A DNA stretch of 60,004 bases from Paenibacillus chondroitinus NBRC 15376 (GCF_004000765.1 NZ_BILW01000040.1:1-60004); one strand, 5' to 3'. Positions 7,820-16,698 are shown, counted from the first letter of the stretch. The notes: generated by a model from the letters alone, not told the origin. Program-made: numbers and translations.

Positions 7820-8212
7820 TTAACGTTTGGAGAATTGAGGAGCGCGACGAGCGGCTTTCAATCCATATTTTTTACGCTCTTTCATACGGGAATCACGTGT
7901 TAGGAATCCAGCTTTTTTCAAGGATCCACGGTATTCAGGATCAGCTTTCAACAAAGCGCGGGAGATACCGTGACGGATTGCTCCAGCTTGTCCGCTGATT
8001 CCACCACCATTAGCAAGAACCAAAACGTCGTATTTACCGACAGTTTCTGTCAAAGCCAAAGGTTGTTTAACGATAAGTTTCAAAGTTTCTAGACCGAAAT
8101 ACTCATCTAGATCACGTTTATTGATAATGATGCGTCCTTCACCCGGTACTAGGCGCACACGCGCTACCGAATGTTTACGACGACCCGTTCCATAATATTG
8201 AACTTGTGCCAC
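7820..8212 (-). CDS. rpsI: 30S ribosomal protein S9
   Basis: 130 residues, the full family length, ending in the conserved basic tail RRAPQFSKR, whose last Arg reaches the P-site tRNA. The body contains the GRRKHSVARV motif. It has a GTG start with AGGAGG 8 nt upstream. It is cotranscribed with rplM, 18 bp upstream, the standard pair. Confidence 0.98.
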   Translation of the reverse strand: MAQVQYYGTGRRKHSVARVRLVPGEGRIIINKRDLDEYFGLETLKLIVKQPLALTETVGKYDVLVLANGGGISGQAGAIRHGISRALLKADPEYRGSLKKAGFLTRDSRMKERKKYGLKAARRAPQFSKR

Positions 8213-8230
8213 GAAACGTTCCTCCTTATA

Positions 8231-8668
8231 TTAACCGCGAAGATTCCAAACTTCTGGTTGTTGTGCTAGATGTGGGTGTTCTGCTCCACCGTATACTTTA
8301 AGCTTTGTTTTCAAGCTGTCGCCAAGACGGTTCTTAGGAAGCATACCGTGTACAGCGAATTCGATCATACGGTCAGGTTTGCTGTTAAGCAAGTCCTGAG
8401 CGGAAGTCACTTTCAAACCACCTTGGTATAAAGAGTGACGGTAGTACATTTTGTTTTGCATTTTTTTACCAGTAAGCTTAATTTGGGAAGCATTGATAAC
8501 AACTACGAAATCACCAGTATCTACGTGTGGAGTGAACTCCGGTTTGTGCTTACCGCGGATAATGCTAGCAACTTCACTTGCAAGACGACCAAGTGTTTGG
8601 CCTGCAGCGTCAACAATGTACCATTTACGCTCTACTTCATTTGGCTTCGCCATATATGTCGTGCGCAT
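8231..8668 (-). CDS. rplM: 50S ribosomal protein L13
   Basis: 145 residues, collinear with B. subtilis L13 from its MRTT start to the final LRG. L13 is an early assembly protein of the 50S subunit and binds 23S rRNA. It contains GRLASEVASIIRGKHKP and GMLPKNRLG. The 5' leader of about 110 nt folds into a stable structure (see separate entry), suggesting autogenous control as in other Bacillota. Confidence 0.98.
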   Translation of the reverse strand: MRTTYMAKPNEVERKWYIVDAAGQTLGRLASEVASIIRGKHKPEFTPHVDTGDFVVVINASQIKLTGKKMQNKMYYRHSLYQGGLKVTSAQDLLNSKPDRMIEFAVHGMLPKNRLGDSLKTKLKVYGGAEHPHLAQQPEVWNLRG

Positions 8669-8684
8669 GCTGAATCCTCCTAAA

Positions 8685-8830
8685 AATATATCTCAAATAC
8701 ATATTTATTATAGTTAACTTACATAATCGATGGATGGTTGTGGCAGCTGCGGATCAGGGGCTGTGGGATAGCCGATCACGAAACGCCAAGTTATATTTTA
8801 CACGAAACCTAGTGAAGAAGCAAGAAAAGT
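8685..8830 (-). promoter_or_regulatory. Probable rplM (L13) leader RNA with its promoter
   Basis: On the minus strand TTGCTT, 17 nt, TAAAAT forms a promoter, followed by a nested structure: AACTT pairs with AAGTT, GGC with GCC, and an inner GATCGGCT hairpin closes with AGCC and GATC through a short bulge. A compact closed structure between promoter and ribosome binding site fits an L13 autoregulatory leader, known from Bacillota. I matched the position and fold by eye, not by a covariance model. Confidence 0.45.
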
Positions 8831-8840
8831 TTCAACTTTT

Positions 8841-9602
8841 TTAATACTCTACTTTCCACAACATTAACCCCATCGCTTCGGCAGTTGGCCCTGCTTCAGC
8901 CCGGTTTCTGGCCTCAAGAATGCGCTGCATATCGCTGCTAGGTCTCTTGCCTTCGCCAATCTGAATTAACGTGCCTACAATAATCCTAACCATGTTATAA
9001 AGGAAGCCGTTCCCCGTCACAATGATCCGAATCCTTTCAACCTGACCCCCACCGATTAACTCGTCGGTTTCAAGCACCATACGAGCCTCGTAGAGGGTTC
9101 TCACCTTTACTTCCTTATCCGTTCTCACCGTGCAAAACGAAGTGAAATCATGCTCTCCTAGCAAACAAGGGAGCGCCTCTCTCATGGCTTCCACGTTTAA
9201 ATGCGTAGGGTGATGGTATTCATAATTGCGGTGAAAGACATCAGGGAAGCGCACCGAACGAATCGTGTAACAGTAAGTCTTGCGTTTCGCGGCTTTGCGG
9301 GAGTGAAAAGAAGGGGGGACCTCCTCCGCCGTATGAGCGACGATGTCCTTGGGTAGTCTAGCGTTTAGAGCTAAACACCAACGTTCCACAGGTATCTTGG
9401 AATTCGTGGTAAAATTAATAACTTGCGCTTTGGCGTGAACACCCGCGTCAGTGCGCCCCGAGGAGGCCACTTTCACTTGCTCACCAGTCAACAGATAAAC
9501 AGCCTGTTCTAACCGCTGCTGGATGGTATCCGCATTGGGTTGAATCTGAAAGCCTGAGTATGCTGTGCCATCATAACTTATAGTAAACCGTAGATTTCTC
9601 AA
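8841..9602 (-). CDS. truA: tRNA pseudouridine synthase A
   Basis: About 253 residues. TruA isomerises uridines 38-40 in the anticodon stem of many tRNAs. The catalytic Asp lies in SSGRTDAGVHAKAQV, and GNGFLYNMVRIIVGTL is the C-terminal family motif. Start: an ATG at 9617 is possible (GGAAGGATG upstream). A TTG at 9602 has GGAGG 8 nt upstream and gives MRNLRFTISYDG, which aligns better with B. subtilis. The ECF transporter genes that separate rplQ and truA in B. subtilis are not present. Confidence 0.94.
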   Translation of the reverse strand: MRNLRFTISYDGTAYSGFQIQPNADTIQQRLEQAVYLLTGEQVKVASSGRTDAGVHAKAQVINFTTNSKIPVERWCLALNARLPKDIVAHTAEEVPPSFHSRKAAKRKTYCYTIRSVRFPDVFHRNYEYHHPTHLNVEAMREALPCLLGEHDFTSFCTVRTDKEVKVRTLYEARMVLETDELIGGGQVERIRIIVTGNGFLYNMVRIIVGTLIQIGEGKRPSSDMQRILEARNRAEAGPTAEAMGLMLWKVEY

Positions 9603-9656
9603 GGCTTGTTCCTCCATGAGTCATCCTTCCTACCGTATAGGTCAGGTAAAAGACTG

Positions 9657-9698
9657 CAAAAAAAGGGCTTCACCAGAATCTATGATTCCGTCCACCCT
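9657..9698 (-). terminator. Terminator at the end of the ribosomal protein superoperon
   Basis: On the minus strand GGG...ACxGAATC pairs with GATTCxGGT...CCC and is followed by T8. It lies 15-55 bp after the rplQ stop codon, between rplQ and truA. Confidence 0.85.
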
Positions 9699-9710
9699 TT
9701 CCCATCCGTC

Positions 9711-10076
9711 TTATGCGCGATCTACTAGCTCTAGGTATACCATTGGTGCTGCGTCACCGCGGCGTGGTCCCAGTTTAAGGATACGCGTGTATCCACCTGG
9801 ACGCTCGGAGTAACGAGTAGCCAAATCGGAGAAAAGTTTTTGAATCGCATCTTGATTTTCGTTTGCAGCCTCTCTACGAACAAAAGCAGCAACCTGACGG
9901 CGAGCATGAAGATCTCCGCGTTTCGCAAGAGTGATTAACTTCTCAGCGATGGAACGAATTTCTTTTGCTTTTGCTTCTGTAGTTTGAATGCGTTCATGTA
10001 TGAACAAATCTGTAACCAGATCACGGAACAATGCTTTACGATTACTGGAATCGCGGTTCAACTTCCTGTAGTTCAT
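9711..10076 (-). CDS. rplQ: 50S ribosomal protein L17
   Basis: 121 residues, the short Gram-positive form, starting MNYRKLNRDSSNRKALFRDL. L17 sits near the peptide exit tunnel of the 50S subunit. It is the last gene of the long rpsJ-to-rplQ operon, 24 bp after rpoA, and is followed by a strong terminator. Confidence 0.98.
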   Translation of the reverse strand: MNYRKLNRDSSNRKALFRDLVTDLFIHERIQTTEAKAKEIRSIAEKLITLAKRGDLHARRQVAAFVRREAANENQDAIQKLFSDLATRYSERPGGYTRILKLGPRRGDAAPMVYLELVDRA

Positions 10077-10100
10077 TGAATTAACCTCCTTCTGACAAGA

Positions 10101-11045
10101 CTATTCCTCGGTACGAAGACCCAAACCAAGCTCTTCGAGCTTTTCTTGAACTTCTTCAAGCGATTTGCGACCTAAGTTCCGAACTTTCATCATGTCTTCT
10201 TCTGTTTTGGTAATAAGCTCTTGTACGGTGTTAATCCCTGCACGCTTGAGACAGTTGTAAGAACGAACAGATAGATCAAGCTCTTCGATAGTCATCTCCA
10301 GAACTTTCTCTTTCTTATCTTCTTCTTTCTCCACCATAATCTCAGCATCTTTGGCTTCGTCCGTCAAACCGACGAACAAGTTCAGATGTTCAGTTAAGAT
10401 TTTGGCGCCCAAGCTTACTGCTTCTTCTGGTCTAATACTTCCATCGGTCCACACTTCGAGGGTCAACTTATCATAGTTCGTCACTTGGCCGACGCGAGTA
10501 TTCTCGATACTGTAATTTACTCGGGTAATAGGCGTGTAGATCGAATCAATTGGAATCACACCGATTGGTTGCTCTTCATGCTTATTTTTATCCGATTGGA
10601 CGTAACCGCGTCCTCTGCCCGCATGAATCCTCATGTGAAGACGCGCATCCGGAGACAAGGTTGCAATATGCAGATCCGGGTTAAGAATCTCCACATCGCT
10701 ATCACCGCGAATATCTGCCGCAGTAATATTACCTTCTCCTTCTGCATCAATTTCAAGCACTTTCTCCTCATCGGAGTGAATTTTCAACGAAAGTCCTTTA
10801 AGATTAAGGATAATTTCCGTTACATCCTCAAGCACGCCAGGAATCGTTGAAAACTCATGCAAAACGCCATCGATTTGGACAGAGGTTACTGCAGCCCCGG
10901 GTAAAGAGGACAGTAAGATACGACGTAGTGAGTTACCTAATGTTGTACCATAGCCACGCTCCAAAGGCTCTATGATAAATCTTCCATAAGCGCCGTCTTC
11001 ACTTAAAGCTACAGTTTCGATTTTTGGCTTTTCGATTTCGATCAT
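10101..11045 (-). CDS. rpoA: DNA-directed RNA polymerase alpha subunit
   Basis: 314 residues, as in other Bacillota. The N-terminal domain (about 1-230) dimerises and starts core assembly (LERGYGTTLGNSLRRILLSSLPG). A charged linker rich in Glu and Lys follows, then the C-terminal domain (about 250-310; LDLSVRSYNCLKRAGI, NLGRKSLEEV) that binds UP elements and regulators. GGAGGG precedes the ATG. It lies 126 bp after rpsK. Confidence 0.98.
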   Translation of the reverse strand: MIEIEKPKIETVALSEDGAYGRFIIEPLERGYGTTLGNSLRRILLSSLPGAAVTSVQIDGVLHEFSTIPGVLEDVTEIILNLKGLSLKIHSDEEKVLEIDAEGEGNITAADIRGDSDVEILNPDLHIATLSPDARLHMRIHAGRGRGYVQSDKNKHEEQPIGVIPIDSIYTPITRVNYSIENTRVGQVTNYDKLTLEVWTDGSIRPEEAVSLGAKILTEHLNLFVGLTDEAKDAEIMVEKEEDKKEKVLEMTIEELDLSVRSYNCLKRAGINTVQELITKTEEDMMKVRNLGRKSLEEVQEKLEELGLGLRTEE

Positions 11046-11171
11046 GAAATGTACCCTCCATTCAATACGTCGTTTCCCTCTGGATACTTCGCTTCAAAAT
11101 TTCATAGTATGCCTATCCTTCAAACCATTATTCACGTTTTTAAGATAATTATACTACAAAGTAATCCTGAA

Positions 11172-11567
11172 TTATACGCGACGACGTTTTGGAGGACGGC
11201 AGCCATTGTGAGGAACCGGAGTCACGTCTTTAATCAGGTTTACTTCAAGACCTGCTGCTTGCAAAGAGCGGATTGCTGCTTCGCGGCCAGCGCCTGGACC
11301 TTTAACCATAACTTCAACAGTTTTCAAGCCGTGCTCCATAGCTGCTTTAGCTGCTTTTTCAGCTGCCATTTGTGCCGCAAAAGGTGTACTTTTACGGGAA
11401 CCTTTGAATCCAAGGTTTCCTGAAGATGCCCAGGAAATTGCGTTGCCATGAGGATCCGTGATCGTTACGATCGTATTGTTAAACGTTGAACGGATATGTG
11501 CAACTCCGGACTCAATATTTTTACGGTCACGACGTTTCGTACGGACTACTTTTTTAGGTTTTGCCAT
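11172..11567 (-). CDS. rpsK: 30S ribosomal protein S11
   Basis: 131 residues with the family motifs AHIRSTFNNTIVTITD and VKGPGAGREAAIRSL and the basic tail HNGCRPPKRRRV. S11 lies on the 30S platform and contacts the mRNA exit path. It has AAGGGGG before the ATG and follows rpsM by 18 bp. Confidence 0.98.
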   Translation of the reverse strand: MAKPKKVVRTKRRDRKNIESGVAHIRSTFNNTIVTITDPHGNAISWASSGNLGFKGSRKSTPFAAQMAAEKAAKAAMEHGLKTVEVMVKGPGAGREAAIRSLQAAGLEVNLIKDVTPVPHNGCRPPKRRRV

Positions 11568-11585
11568 TAGCTCTAACCCCCTTTA

Positions 11586-11954
11586 TTATTTCTTCTTATT
11601 AGCTACTGTACGACGAGGACCTTTACGTGTACGAGCATTAGTTTTAGTACGTTGACCACGAACAGGAAGACCACGGCGGTGACGAAGACCACGGTAGGAT
11701 CCGATTTCGATTAGACGTTTGATGTTCAGGGAAATCTCACGGCGAAGGTCGCCTTCTACTTTAAGGGTTTTGTCAATTACATCACGGATTTTGCTCACTT
11801 CATCTTCCGTCAGGTCGCGAACGCGAGTGCTGCCGTCAATACCTGTTGTAGCGATGATTTTCTGAGCAGTTGTAGTGCCGATACCGAAAATGTAAGTCAA
11901 CGCGATTACTACTCGTTTGTCACGAGGTAAGTCAACTCCAGCTAAACGTGCCAT
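11586..11954 (-). CDS. rpsM: 30S ribosomal protein S13
   Basis: 122 residues, starting MARLAGVDLPRDKRVVIALT. S13 sits in the head of the 30S subunit, forms inter-subunit bridges and touches P-site tRNA through its basic C-tail (TKTNARTRKGPRR). It lies between rpmJ and rpsK, as in the B. subtilis alpha segment. Confidence 0.98.
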   Translation of the reverse strand: MARLAGVDLPRDKRVVIALTYIFGIGTTTAQKIIATTGIDGSTRVRDLTEDEVSKIRDVIDKTLKVEGDLRREISLNIKRLIEIGSYRGLRHRRGLPVRGQRTKTNARTRKGPRRTVANKKK

Positions 11955-11973
11955 CTACAGATTGCACCTCCTT

Positions 11974-12087
11974 TTAACCTTGTTTTTGTTTGTGCTTTGG
12001 ATTTTCGCAAATTACCATAATGTTACCTTTACGGCGAATAACTTTGCATTTCTCGCAAATCGGTTTAACCGATGGTCTAACTTTCAT
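11974..12087 (-). CDS. rpmJ: 50S ribosomal protein L36
   Basis: A 37-residue gene (MKVRPSVKPICEKCKVIRRK...). Cys11, Cys14, Cys27 and His32 form the zinc-ribbon of the zinc-binding (C+) form of L36. It lies in the expected place between infA and rpsM, with AAGGAGGG upstream of the ATG. L36 is a late, small component of the 50S subunit. Confidence 0.97.
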   Translation of the reverse strand: MKVRPSVKPICEKCKVIRRKGNIMVICENPKHKQKQG

Positions 12088-12194
12088 TTCTAAGCCCTCC
12101 TTATCATCGTAAGCAACCATGTTGCGTTTTCTGTTAGAAAACTTGCTTCGTAAGCATACGCCTTGAGAGAGTAACTTACATGTAAGCCGAACAT

Positions 12195-12419
12195 TTATTT
12201 AAAGCGGTAGGTTATACGGCCTCTCGTTAAATCATAAGGCGATAATTCTACGGTAACCTTGTCTCCAGGTAAAATGCGGATAAAGTGCATTCTGATTTTA
12301 CCAGATACATGGGCTAGGATTTTATGACCATTTTCCAATTCAACCTTAAACATTGCATTCGGAAGAGGTTCAATCACTGTACCTTCTACTTCAATTACAT
12401 CTTCTTTGGCCACAGTCAT
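12195..12419 (-). CDS. infA: Translation initiation factor IF-1
   Basis: 74 residues forming one S1-like OB fold, starting MTVAKEDVIEVEGTVIE and ending RGRITYRFK; family length is about 72. IF-1 occupies the ribosomal A site during initiation and helps IF-2 and IF-3. Its ATG overlaps the stop of the preceding KOW gene by 4 bp (ATGA), implying coupled translation. Confidence 0.97.
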   Translation of the reverse strand: MTVAKEDVIEVEGTVIEPLPNAMFKVELENGHKILAHVSGKIRMHFIRILPGDKVTVELSPYDLTRGRITYRFK

Positions 12420-12721
12420 TCTCCTTTCTCTTGTGCTTCAACTTGCTTGAGTTCAACGAATTTGGCAATTGCGAAGCGCAACTTTCCATTAGTAACACGA
12501 CCTGTTTCCCTAATGCTTGACTCCACTTCACTACTAATCGTTTCTTGTATTTGAAGATGATTCAGGTTCTTCTTCTTCGGCTGATCGAATTTCCGATTTA
12601 CGCCGTCTGCAAGCCAGACAAAGCGATCATCGACAATACCAATCACGACCGCATATTCTCCGGGGTCTCTACCGCGAAGCACCTTTACGATTTGACCCAC
12701 CTTCGGCATCAACCTATCCAT
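12416..12721 (-). CDS. ybzG: KOW-domain RNA-binding protein (YbzG-like)
   Basis: 101 residues with a KOW motif near the start (MPKVGQIVKVLRGRDPGEYAVVIGI), as in L14e-type ribosomal proteins, followed by a variable tail rich in charged residues. B. subtilis has ybzG at the same place between map and infA. The neighbourhood and KOW domain suggest a ribosome-associated RNA-binding role, but no function is established. The ATG at 12721 follows AGGTGATG and lies 10 bp after map. Confidence 0.85.
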   Translation of the reverse strand: MDRLMPKVGQIVKVLRGRDPGEYAVVIGIVDDRFVWLADGVNRKFDQPKKKNLNHLQIQETISSEVESSIRETGRVTNGKLRFAIAKFVELKQVEAQEKGE

Positions 12722-12731
12722 TCATCATCAC

Positions 12732-13484
12732 CTACGATCTAGGCAAGGTTAATATTTCGTAACCAGAAGCCGTTATAGCAACCGTATGTTCAAAATGAGC
12801 GCATAATGTACGATCCGCGGTGACAACAGTCCAATCGTCTTCGAGTGTTTGGACGAATCTTTCGCCAACGACCACCATGGGTTCAATGGCTAGGACCATG
12901 CCTGGTTTGAGACGGGGACCTTTGTCAGGTACACCGTAATTCGGAATTTGTGGTTCTTCGTGAAGATCCGTTCCGATACCGTGACCGACATACTCTATAA
13001 CCACGGAGAAGCCTGCGTCTTCAATACAAGTTTGGATTGCATGCGACAACGTGTAGAGTCTAGCATCCGGTTTAGCTTCTGCTATGCCTCGATACAGTGA
13101 TTCTTCTGTCACGGCTAACAAACGTTTAGCTGTTTCAGATATCTCACCGACAGGATACGTCCAAGCAGAATCTCCATGATAACCTTTATACTGAGCGCCA
13201 ATATCAACAGAGATAATATCGCCCTCAACCAGCTTTCTTGGACCAGGAATACCATGAACTAATTCTTCGTTGACTGAAGCACAAATGCTTCCAGGAAAAC
13301 CGTTATAGCCTTTGAAAGATGGAATTGCTCCCTGACTGCGAATGTAATCCTCAGCGATCTGATCAAGTTCTTTCGTTGTAATGTTCGGACGAATTGCCCT
13401 CGCCAATAAGCGATGCGTATCTGCTACGATACGACCTGCTTCTCGCATAAGGTCTAGTTCAACCTCGGACTTACAAATGATCAT
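12732..13484 (-). CDS. map: Type I methionine aminopeptidase
   Basis: 250 residues. Map removes the initiator Met from new proteins. The dinuclear metal site uses the Asp residues of SVDIGAQYKGYHGDSAW, the His of EYVGHGIGTDLHEEP and the Glu residues of LAIEPM and CAHFEHT. No N-terminal zinc finger is present, as is normal for bacterial type I. Its ATG overlaps the adk stop codon (TAATG). Confidence 0.97.
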   Translation of the reverse strand: MIICKSEVELDLMREAGRIVADTHRLLARAIRPNITTKELDQIAEDYIRSQGAIPSFKGYNGFPGSICASVNEELVHGIPGPRKLVEGDIISVDIGAQYKGYHGDSAWTYPVGEISETAKRLLAVTEESLYRGIAEAKPDARLYTLSHAIQTCIEDAGFSVVIEYVGHGIGTDLHEEPQIPNYGVPDKGPRLKPGMVLAIEPMVVVGERFVQTLEDDWTVVTADRTLCAHFEHTVAITASGYEILTLPRS

Positions 13485-14134
13485 TACGCTAGACCTCGTA
13501 GCAGTGAACTAATTTGTTCGGTTACCGCATGAATGTCTTGTTCCCCGTTAACCTCACGCAATAATTCCCTCTTTTGGTAGTAATCCAGCAGCGGAGCGGT
13601 TTTGTTGATGTACTCATCCAAACGCGTTCCGACTTTCTCTTCCGTATCATCAGATCGTTGGTACAACTCACCTGAACACTTATCGCATACGCCATCTTGC
13701 TTTGGTGGGTTGAAGATTACATGATACGTAGCACCACAGGATTTACAAATTCTTCGGCCGGTTAGTCGTGCGAGCAAAAAGCTGCGATCAACGGAAAGAT
13801 TGATTACTAATTCAATCTTCTTGCCTAAGGAATCTACAATTTCAGCCAAAGCATCTGCCTGAGCAACAGTTCTCGGGAACCCGTCAAGCAGGAAACCTTT
13901 ATCGCAGTCCGGTTGAGCAAGACGCTCTCTTACAATACCGTTTGTGATTTCATCAGGAACAAGAAGCCCCTTATCCACATAACCTTTGGCTTCAACACCA
14001 AGTGGTGTTCCTTGGCTCATCGCCAAGCGAAACGCATCTCCAGTTGAGATATGAGGAATTTGAAATTCACTTACGATCTTTTCAGCTTGCGTACCTTTGC
14101 CTGCACCAGGAGGCCCCATAAAAATTACGTTCAA
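13484..14134 (-). CDS. adk: Adenylate kinase
   Basis: 216 residues when started at the TTG at 14134, which follows GGGAGG by 8 nt and gives MNVIFMGPPGAGKGTQAE. The ATG at 14155 would place that ribosome binding site inside the coding region and add seven residues absent from relatives. The enzyme interconverts ATP+AMP and 2 ADP. The P-loop is GPPGAGKGT; the lid carries a CxxC...CxxC zinc site (CKSC, CDKC), the Gram-positive zinc type. It lies between secY and map. Confidence 0.96.
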   Translation of the reverse strand: MNVIFMGPPGAGKGTQAEKIVSEFQIPHISTGDAFRLAMSQGTPLGVEAKGYVDKGLLVPDEITNGIVRERLAQPDCDKGFLLDGFPRTVAQADALAEIVDSLGKKIELVINLSVDRSFLLARLTGRRICKSCGATYHVIFNPPKQDGVCDKCSGELYQRSDDTEEKVGTRLDEYINKTAPLLDYYQKRELLREVNGEQDIHAVTEQISSLLRGLA

Positions 14135-14219
14135 CTTTAAATCCTCCCATCGCACTCGGCATTACGAACAGCACAATAGGTGCCGATGTCGCATAATTTG
14201 CCCCATCAGAACCTATTTG

Positions 14220-15524
14220 CTATTTATTGATAAACCCTTTGTAATGCCGTTTAATCAATTGGCTCTCGATTTGTTTCATCGTTTCAAGACCAACGCCTAC
14301 TACGATAAGTAAAGAAGTACCACCAATCCGAACCGAACTTGGCAAACCTGCAAGACCTCCAAAAAGCATAGGGAGAATCGAGATTGCTGAAAGAAACAGA
14401 GCTCCAGAAAGAGTAATTCTAGTCATTACACGAGTCAGATAAACAGAAGTTGTTTTACCAGGTCTGATCCCCGGTATGTAGCCGCCATTTTTCTTCATCT
14501 GATCAGCCATTTGAACTGGATTAATTTGTACGAAAGTGTAGAAGTATGTGAAACCGATAATCAACAGTACATACAGAACAATCGCTAACGGAGCAGTCTG
14601 GTTAATACTCAAGTTGTTAATAATCCATTCTGCAACGACATTACCTCTCCAGTAACTTGCAATGGTTGGAGGGAACATTAATAACGAAAGTGCGAAGATA
14701 ACTGGGATTACACCAGCAGCATTCACTTTAAGTGGAATGTGCGTAGTTTGACCACCATACATTTTACGACCAACTACACGCTTAGCATATTGTACAGGAA
14801 TCTTACGAACCCCTTGTTGTACAAAGATGACACCAGCAATAATCAGCACAACAACGATAGCAATAATGATCAGTTTTACGATATTCAGGAATAAAGCTCC
14901 TTCGGTCGCAAACAGTGACTTGTAGATTTGCTGTATGCTTGTAGGAATCGCCGCGACGATACCTGCAAAGATGATAATGGAAATACCGTTGCCAATCCCA
15001 AATTCAGTGATTTGCTCCCCGAGCCACATCAAGAAAGCTGTACCAGCAGTCAGTACGATAGCAATCAAAGCAAATGTTGCGAACCCTGGATCAATAACGA
15101 GCCCGTTATATAAGCGGTTGAACCCGATTGAAAGACCGAATGCTTGCACAATACCTAGGATGATCGTACCGTAGCGAGTAACTTGCGTCATCTTCTTTCT
15201 TCCAACATCGCCTTCTTTCGCCCATTGCGCAAAGCGCGGGACTACATCCATGGACAAAAGCTGAACGATGATAGAAGCTGTGATGTAAGGCATAATTCCC
15301 ATCGCGAAGATGGAGAACTGGAAGAGCGCACCGCCGGAAAACGTGTTAAGCAAACCAAAGACATCGCTCTGATTCGCTTGGTCTTGAAGTTTAAGAACAT
15401 CTGTATTTATGTTAGGCACCGGAATGAACGCACCTAAACGGTAGACGATTAACAAGATGAGTGTAAAAACAATCCTTCTACGCAAATCCTCTACCTTGAA
15501 GATGTTGGCTATGGTACTGAACAT
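14220..15524 (-). CDS. secY: Protein translocase subunit SecY
   Basis: 434 residues with ten predicted transmembrane helices. SecY is the channel of the Sec translocon for protein export and membrane insertion, working with SecE (41.5 kb here) and SecA. The plug region (YITASIIVQLLS) and the cytosolic loop (GQTTHIPLKVNAAGVIPVIFA) are conserved. Its ATG overlaps the rplO stop (TAATG). Confidence 0.98.
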   Translation of the reverse strand: MFSTIANIFKVEDLRRRIVFTLILLIVYRLGAFIPVPNINTDVLKLQDQANQSDVFGLLNTFSGGALFQFSIFAMGIMPYITASIIVQLLSMDVVPRFAQWAKEGDVGRKKMTQVTRYGTIILGIVQAFGLSIGFNRLYNGLVIDPGFATFALIAIVLTAGTAFLMWLGEQITEFGIGNGISIIIFAGIVAAIPTSIQQIYKSLFATEGALFLNIVKLIIIAIVVVLIIAGVIFVQQGVRKIPVQYAKRVVGRKMYGGQTTHIPLKVNAAGVIPVIFALSLLMFPPTIASYWRGNVVAEWIINNLSINQTAPLAIVLYVLLIIGFTYFYTFVQINPVQMADQMKKNGGYIPGIRPGKTTSVYLTRVMTRITLSGALFLSAISILPMLFGGLAGLPSSVRIGGTSLLIVVGVGLETMKQIESQLIKRHYKGFINK

Positions 15525-15964
15525 TAAATCACCTCGGTTTGACCGCCGGCAGCTTGGATTTTCTCAATCGCTGATTGAGAGAACTTATTCGCTTTAACGG
15601 TTAATTTTACTGTGATTTCACCGTTTCCTAAAATCTTGATGCCGTCTTTAGGAGCTTTAACAATACCAGACTCCATCAAAACTTCTGGAGTAACTTCGGT
15701 ACCAGCTGCGAAATTGTTCAAATCTTCAAGGTTCACGATTGCGTACTCCGTACGGAAACGGTTCGTGAAACCACGTTTTGGTAAACGACGGTATAATGGA
15801 TTTTGTCCACCCTCGAATCCAGGACGAACGCCACCACCGGAACGTGCGTTTTGACCTTTGTGTCCGCGAGTTGATGTTTTACCCATACCACTACTTGTTC
15901 CACGTCCAACACGTTTGCGAGTTTGACGAGCGCCTGTAGCAGAACTTAGTTCATGTAACTTCAT
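15524..15964 (-). CDS. rplO: 50S ribosomal protein L15
   Basis: 146 residues: a flexible, Gly- and basic-rich N-terminal half (GTSSGMGKTSTRGHKGQNAR) that threads into 23S rRNA and a globular C-terminal half. L15 is a late assembly protein that connects several rRNA domains. The stop codon overlaps the start of secY, as in other spc operons. Confidence 0.98.
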   Translation of the reverse strand: MKLHELSSATGARQTRKRVGRGTSSGMGKTSTRGHKGQNARSGGGVRPGFEGGQNPLYRRLPKRGFTNRFRTEYAIVNLEDLNNFAAGTEVTPEVLMESGIVKAPKDGIKILGNGEITVKLTVKANKFSQSAIEKIQAAGGQTEVI

Positions 15965-16000
15965 CGTTGTACACCTCCTCTAGATCTTAATATCGTGCAA

Positions 16001-16189
16001 TTATGCTTCGATTTCTTTAACTTCTACCAAATGGCTCACTTGATTAACCATACCTCTGATTGCTGCGTTGTCTTGGTGAAGAACAGTTTGGTGCAGCTTG
16101 CGCAGACCAAGAGTTTTCACAGTAACACGTTGCGTTTCAGGGCGGCCAATCAGGCTGCGTTTTAGGGTAATTTGTAGTTGTTTCGCCAT
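16001..16189 (-). CDS. rpmD: 50S ribosomal protein L30
   Basis: 62 residues, starting MAKQLQITLKRSLIGRPETQ, with the KLHQTVLHQD motif of bacterial L30. L30 is small and sits near the 5S rRNA region of the 50S subunit. Standard position between rpsE and rplO. Confidence 0.97.
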   Translation of the reverse strand: MAKQLQITLKRSLIGRPETQRVTVKTLGLRKLHQTVLHQDNAAIRGMVNQVSHLVEVKEIEA

Positions 16190-16200
16190 GTTTACCCCTC

Positions 16201-16698
16201 CTAACCTAGTAACTCTTGAACAGTTTTACCACGAAGCTTTGCAACTTCTTCCGCTTTTTTCAAACGGCTTAAGCCTTCAAGCGTTGCGTTAACCATGTTC
16301 ATAGAGTTCGATGAACCCAGGGATTTTGTCAAAATATCGCCGATACCAGCAAGTTCAAGAACTGCACGAACTGGTCCGCCTGCGATAACTCCTGTACCTT
16401 GGGAAGCCGGTTTAAGCAGAACGCGTCCTGCTCCAAACTTACCAGTTACAAGGTGAGGAATAGAAGTGCCTACGATTGGAACATGAATCAAGTTCTTTTT
16501 CGCATCTTCAATTCCTTTGCGGATTGCATCAGGAACTTCGGATGCTTTACCGATTCCTGCGCCAACCCAGCCATTGCCATCGCCAACGACAACAAGTGCG
16601 CTGAAGCTGAAACGACGTCCGCCTTTTACTACTTTAGCTACGCGATTAATATTAACAACTTTTTCTGTTAGCTCTAAAGTATTAGGATCTACACGCAA
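16201..16698 (-). CDS. rpsE: 30S ribosomal protein S5
   Basis: 165 residues: an S5 double-stranded RNA-binding domain (NRVAKVVKGGRRFSFSALVV) and a C-terminal S5 fold (GTGVIAGGPVRAVLELAG). S5 acts in translational fidelity and is where spectinomycin-resistance changes occur in the loop near VKGGRR; the loop looks wild type. The start is a TTG with GGAGG 8 nt upstream. It lies between rplR and rpmD. Confidence 0.97.
   Translation of the reverse strand: MRVDPNTLELTEKVVNINRVAKVVKGGRRFSFSALVVVGDGNGWVGAGIGKASEVPDAIRKGIEDAKKNLIHVPIVGTSIPHLVTGKFGAGRVLLKPASQGTGVIAGGPVRAVLELAGIGDILTKSLGSSNSMNMVNATLEGLSRLKKAEEVAKLRGKTVQELLG

Noticed and set aside
11046..11171. A separate promoter for rpoA in the rpsK-rpoA gap
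   Set aside because: A TATAAT is present but no acceptable -35 is at the right distance.
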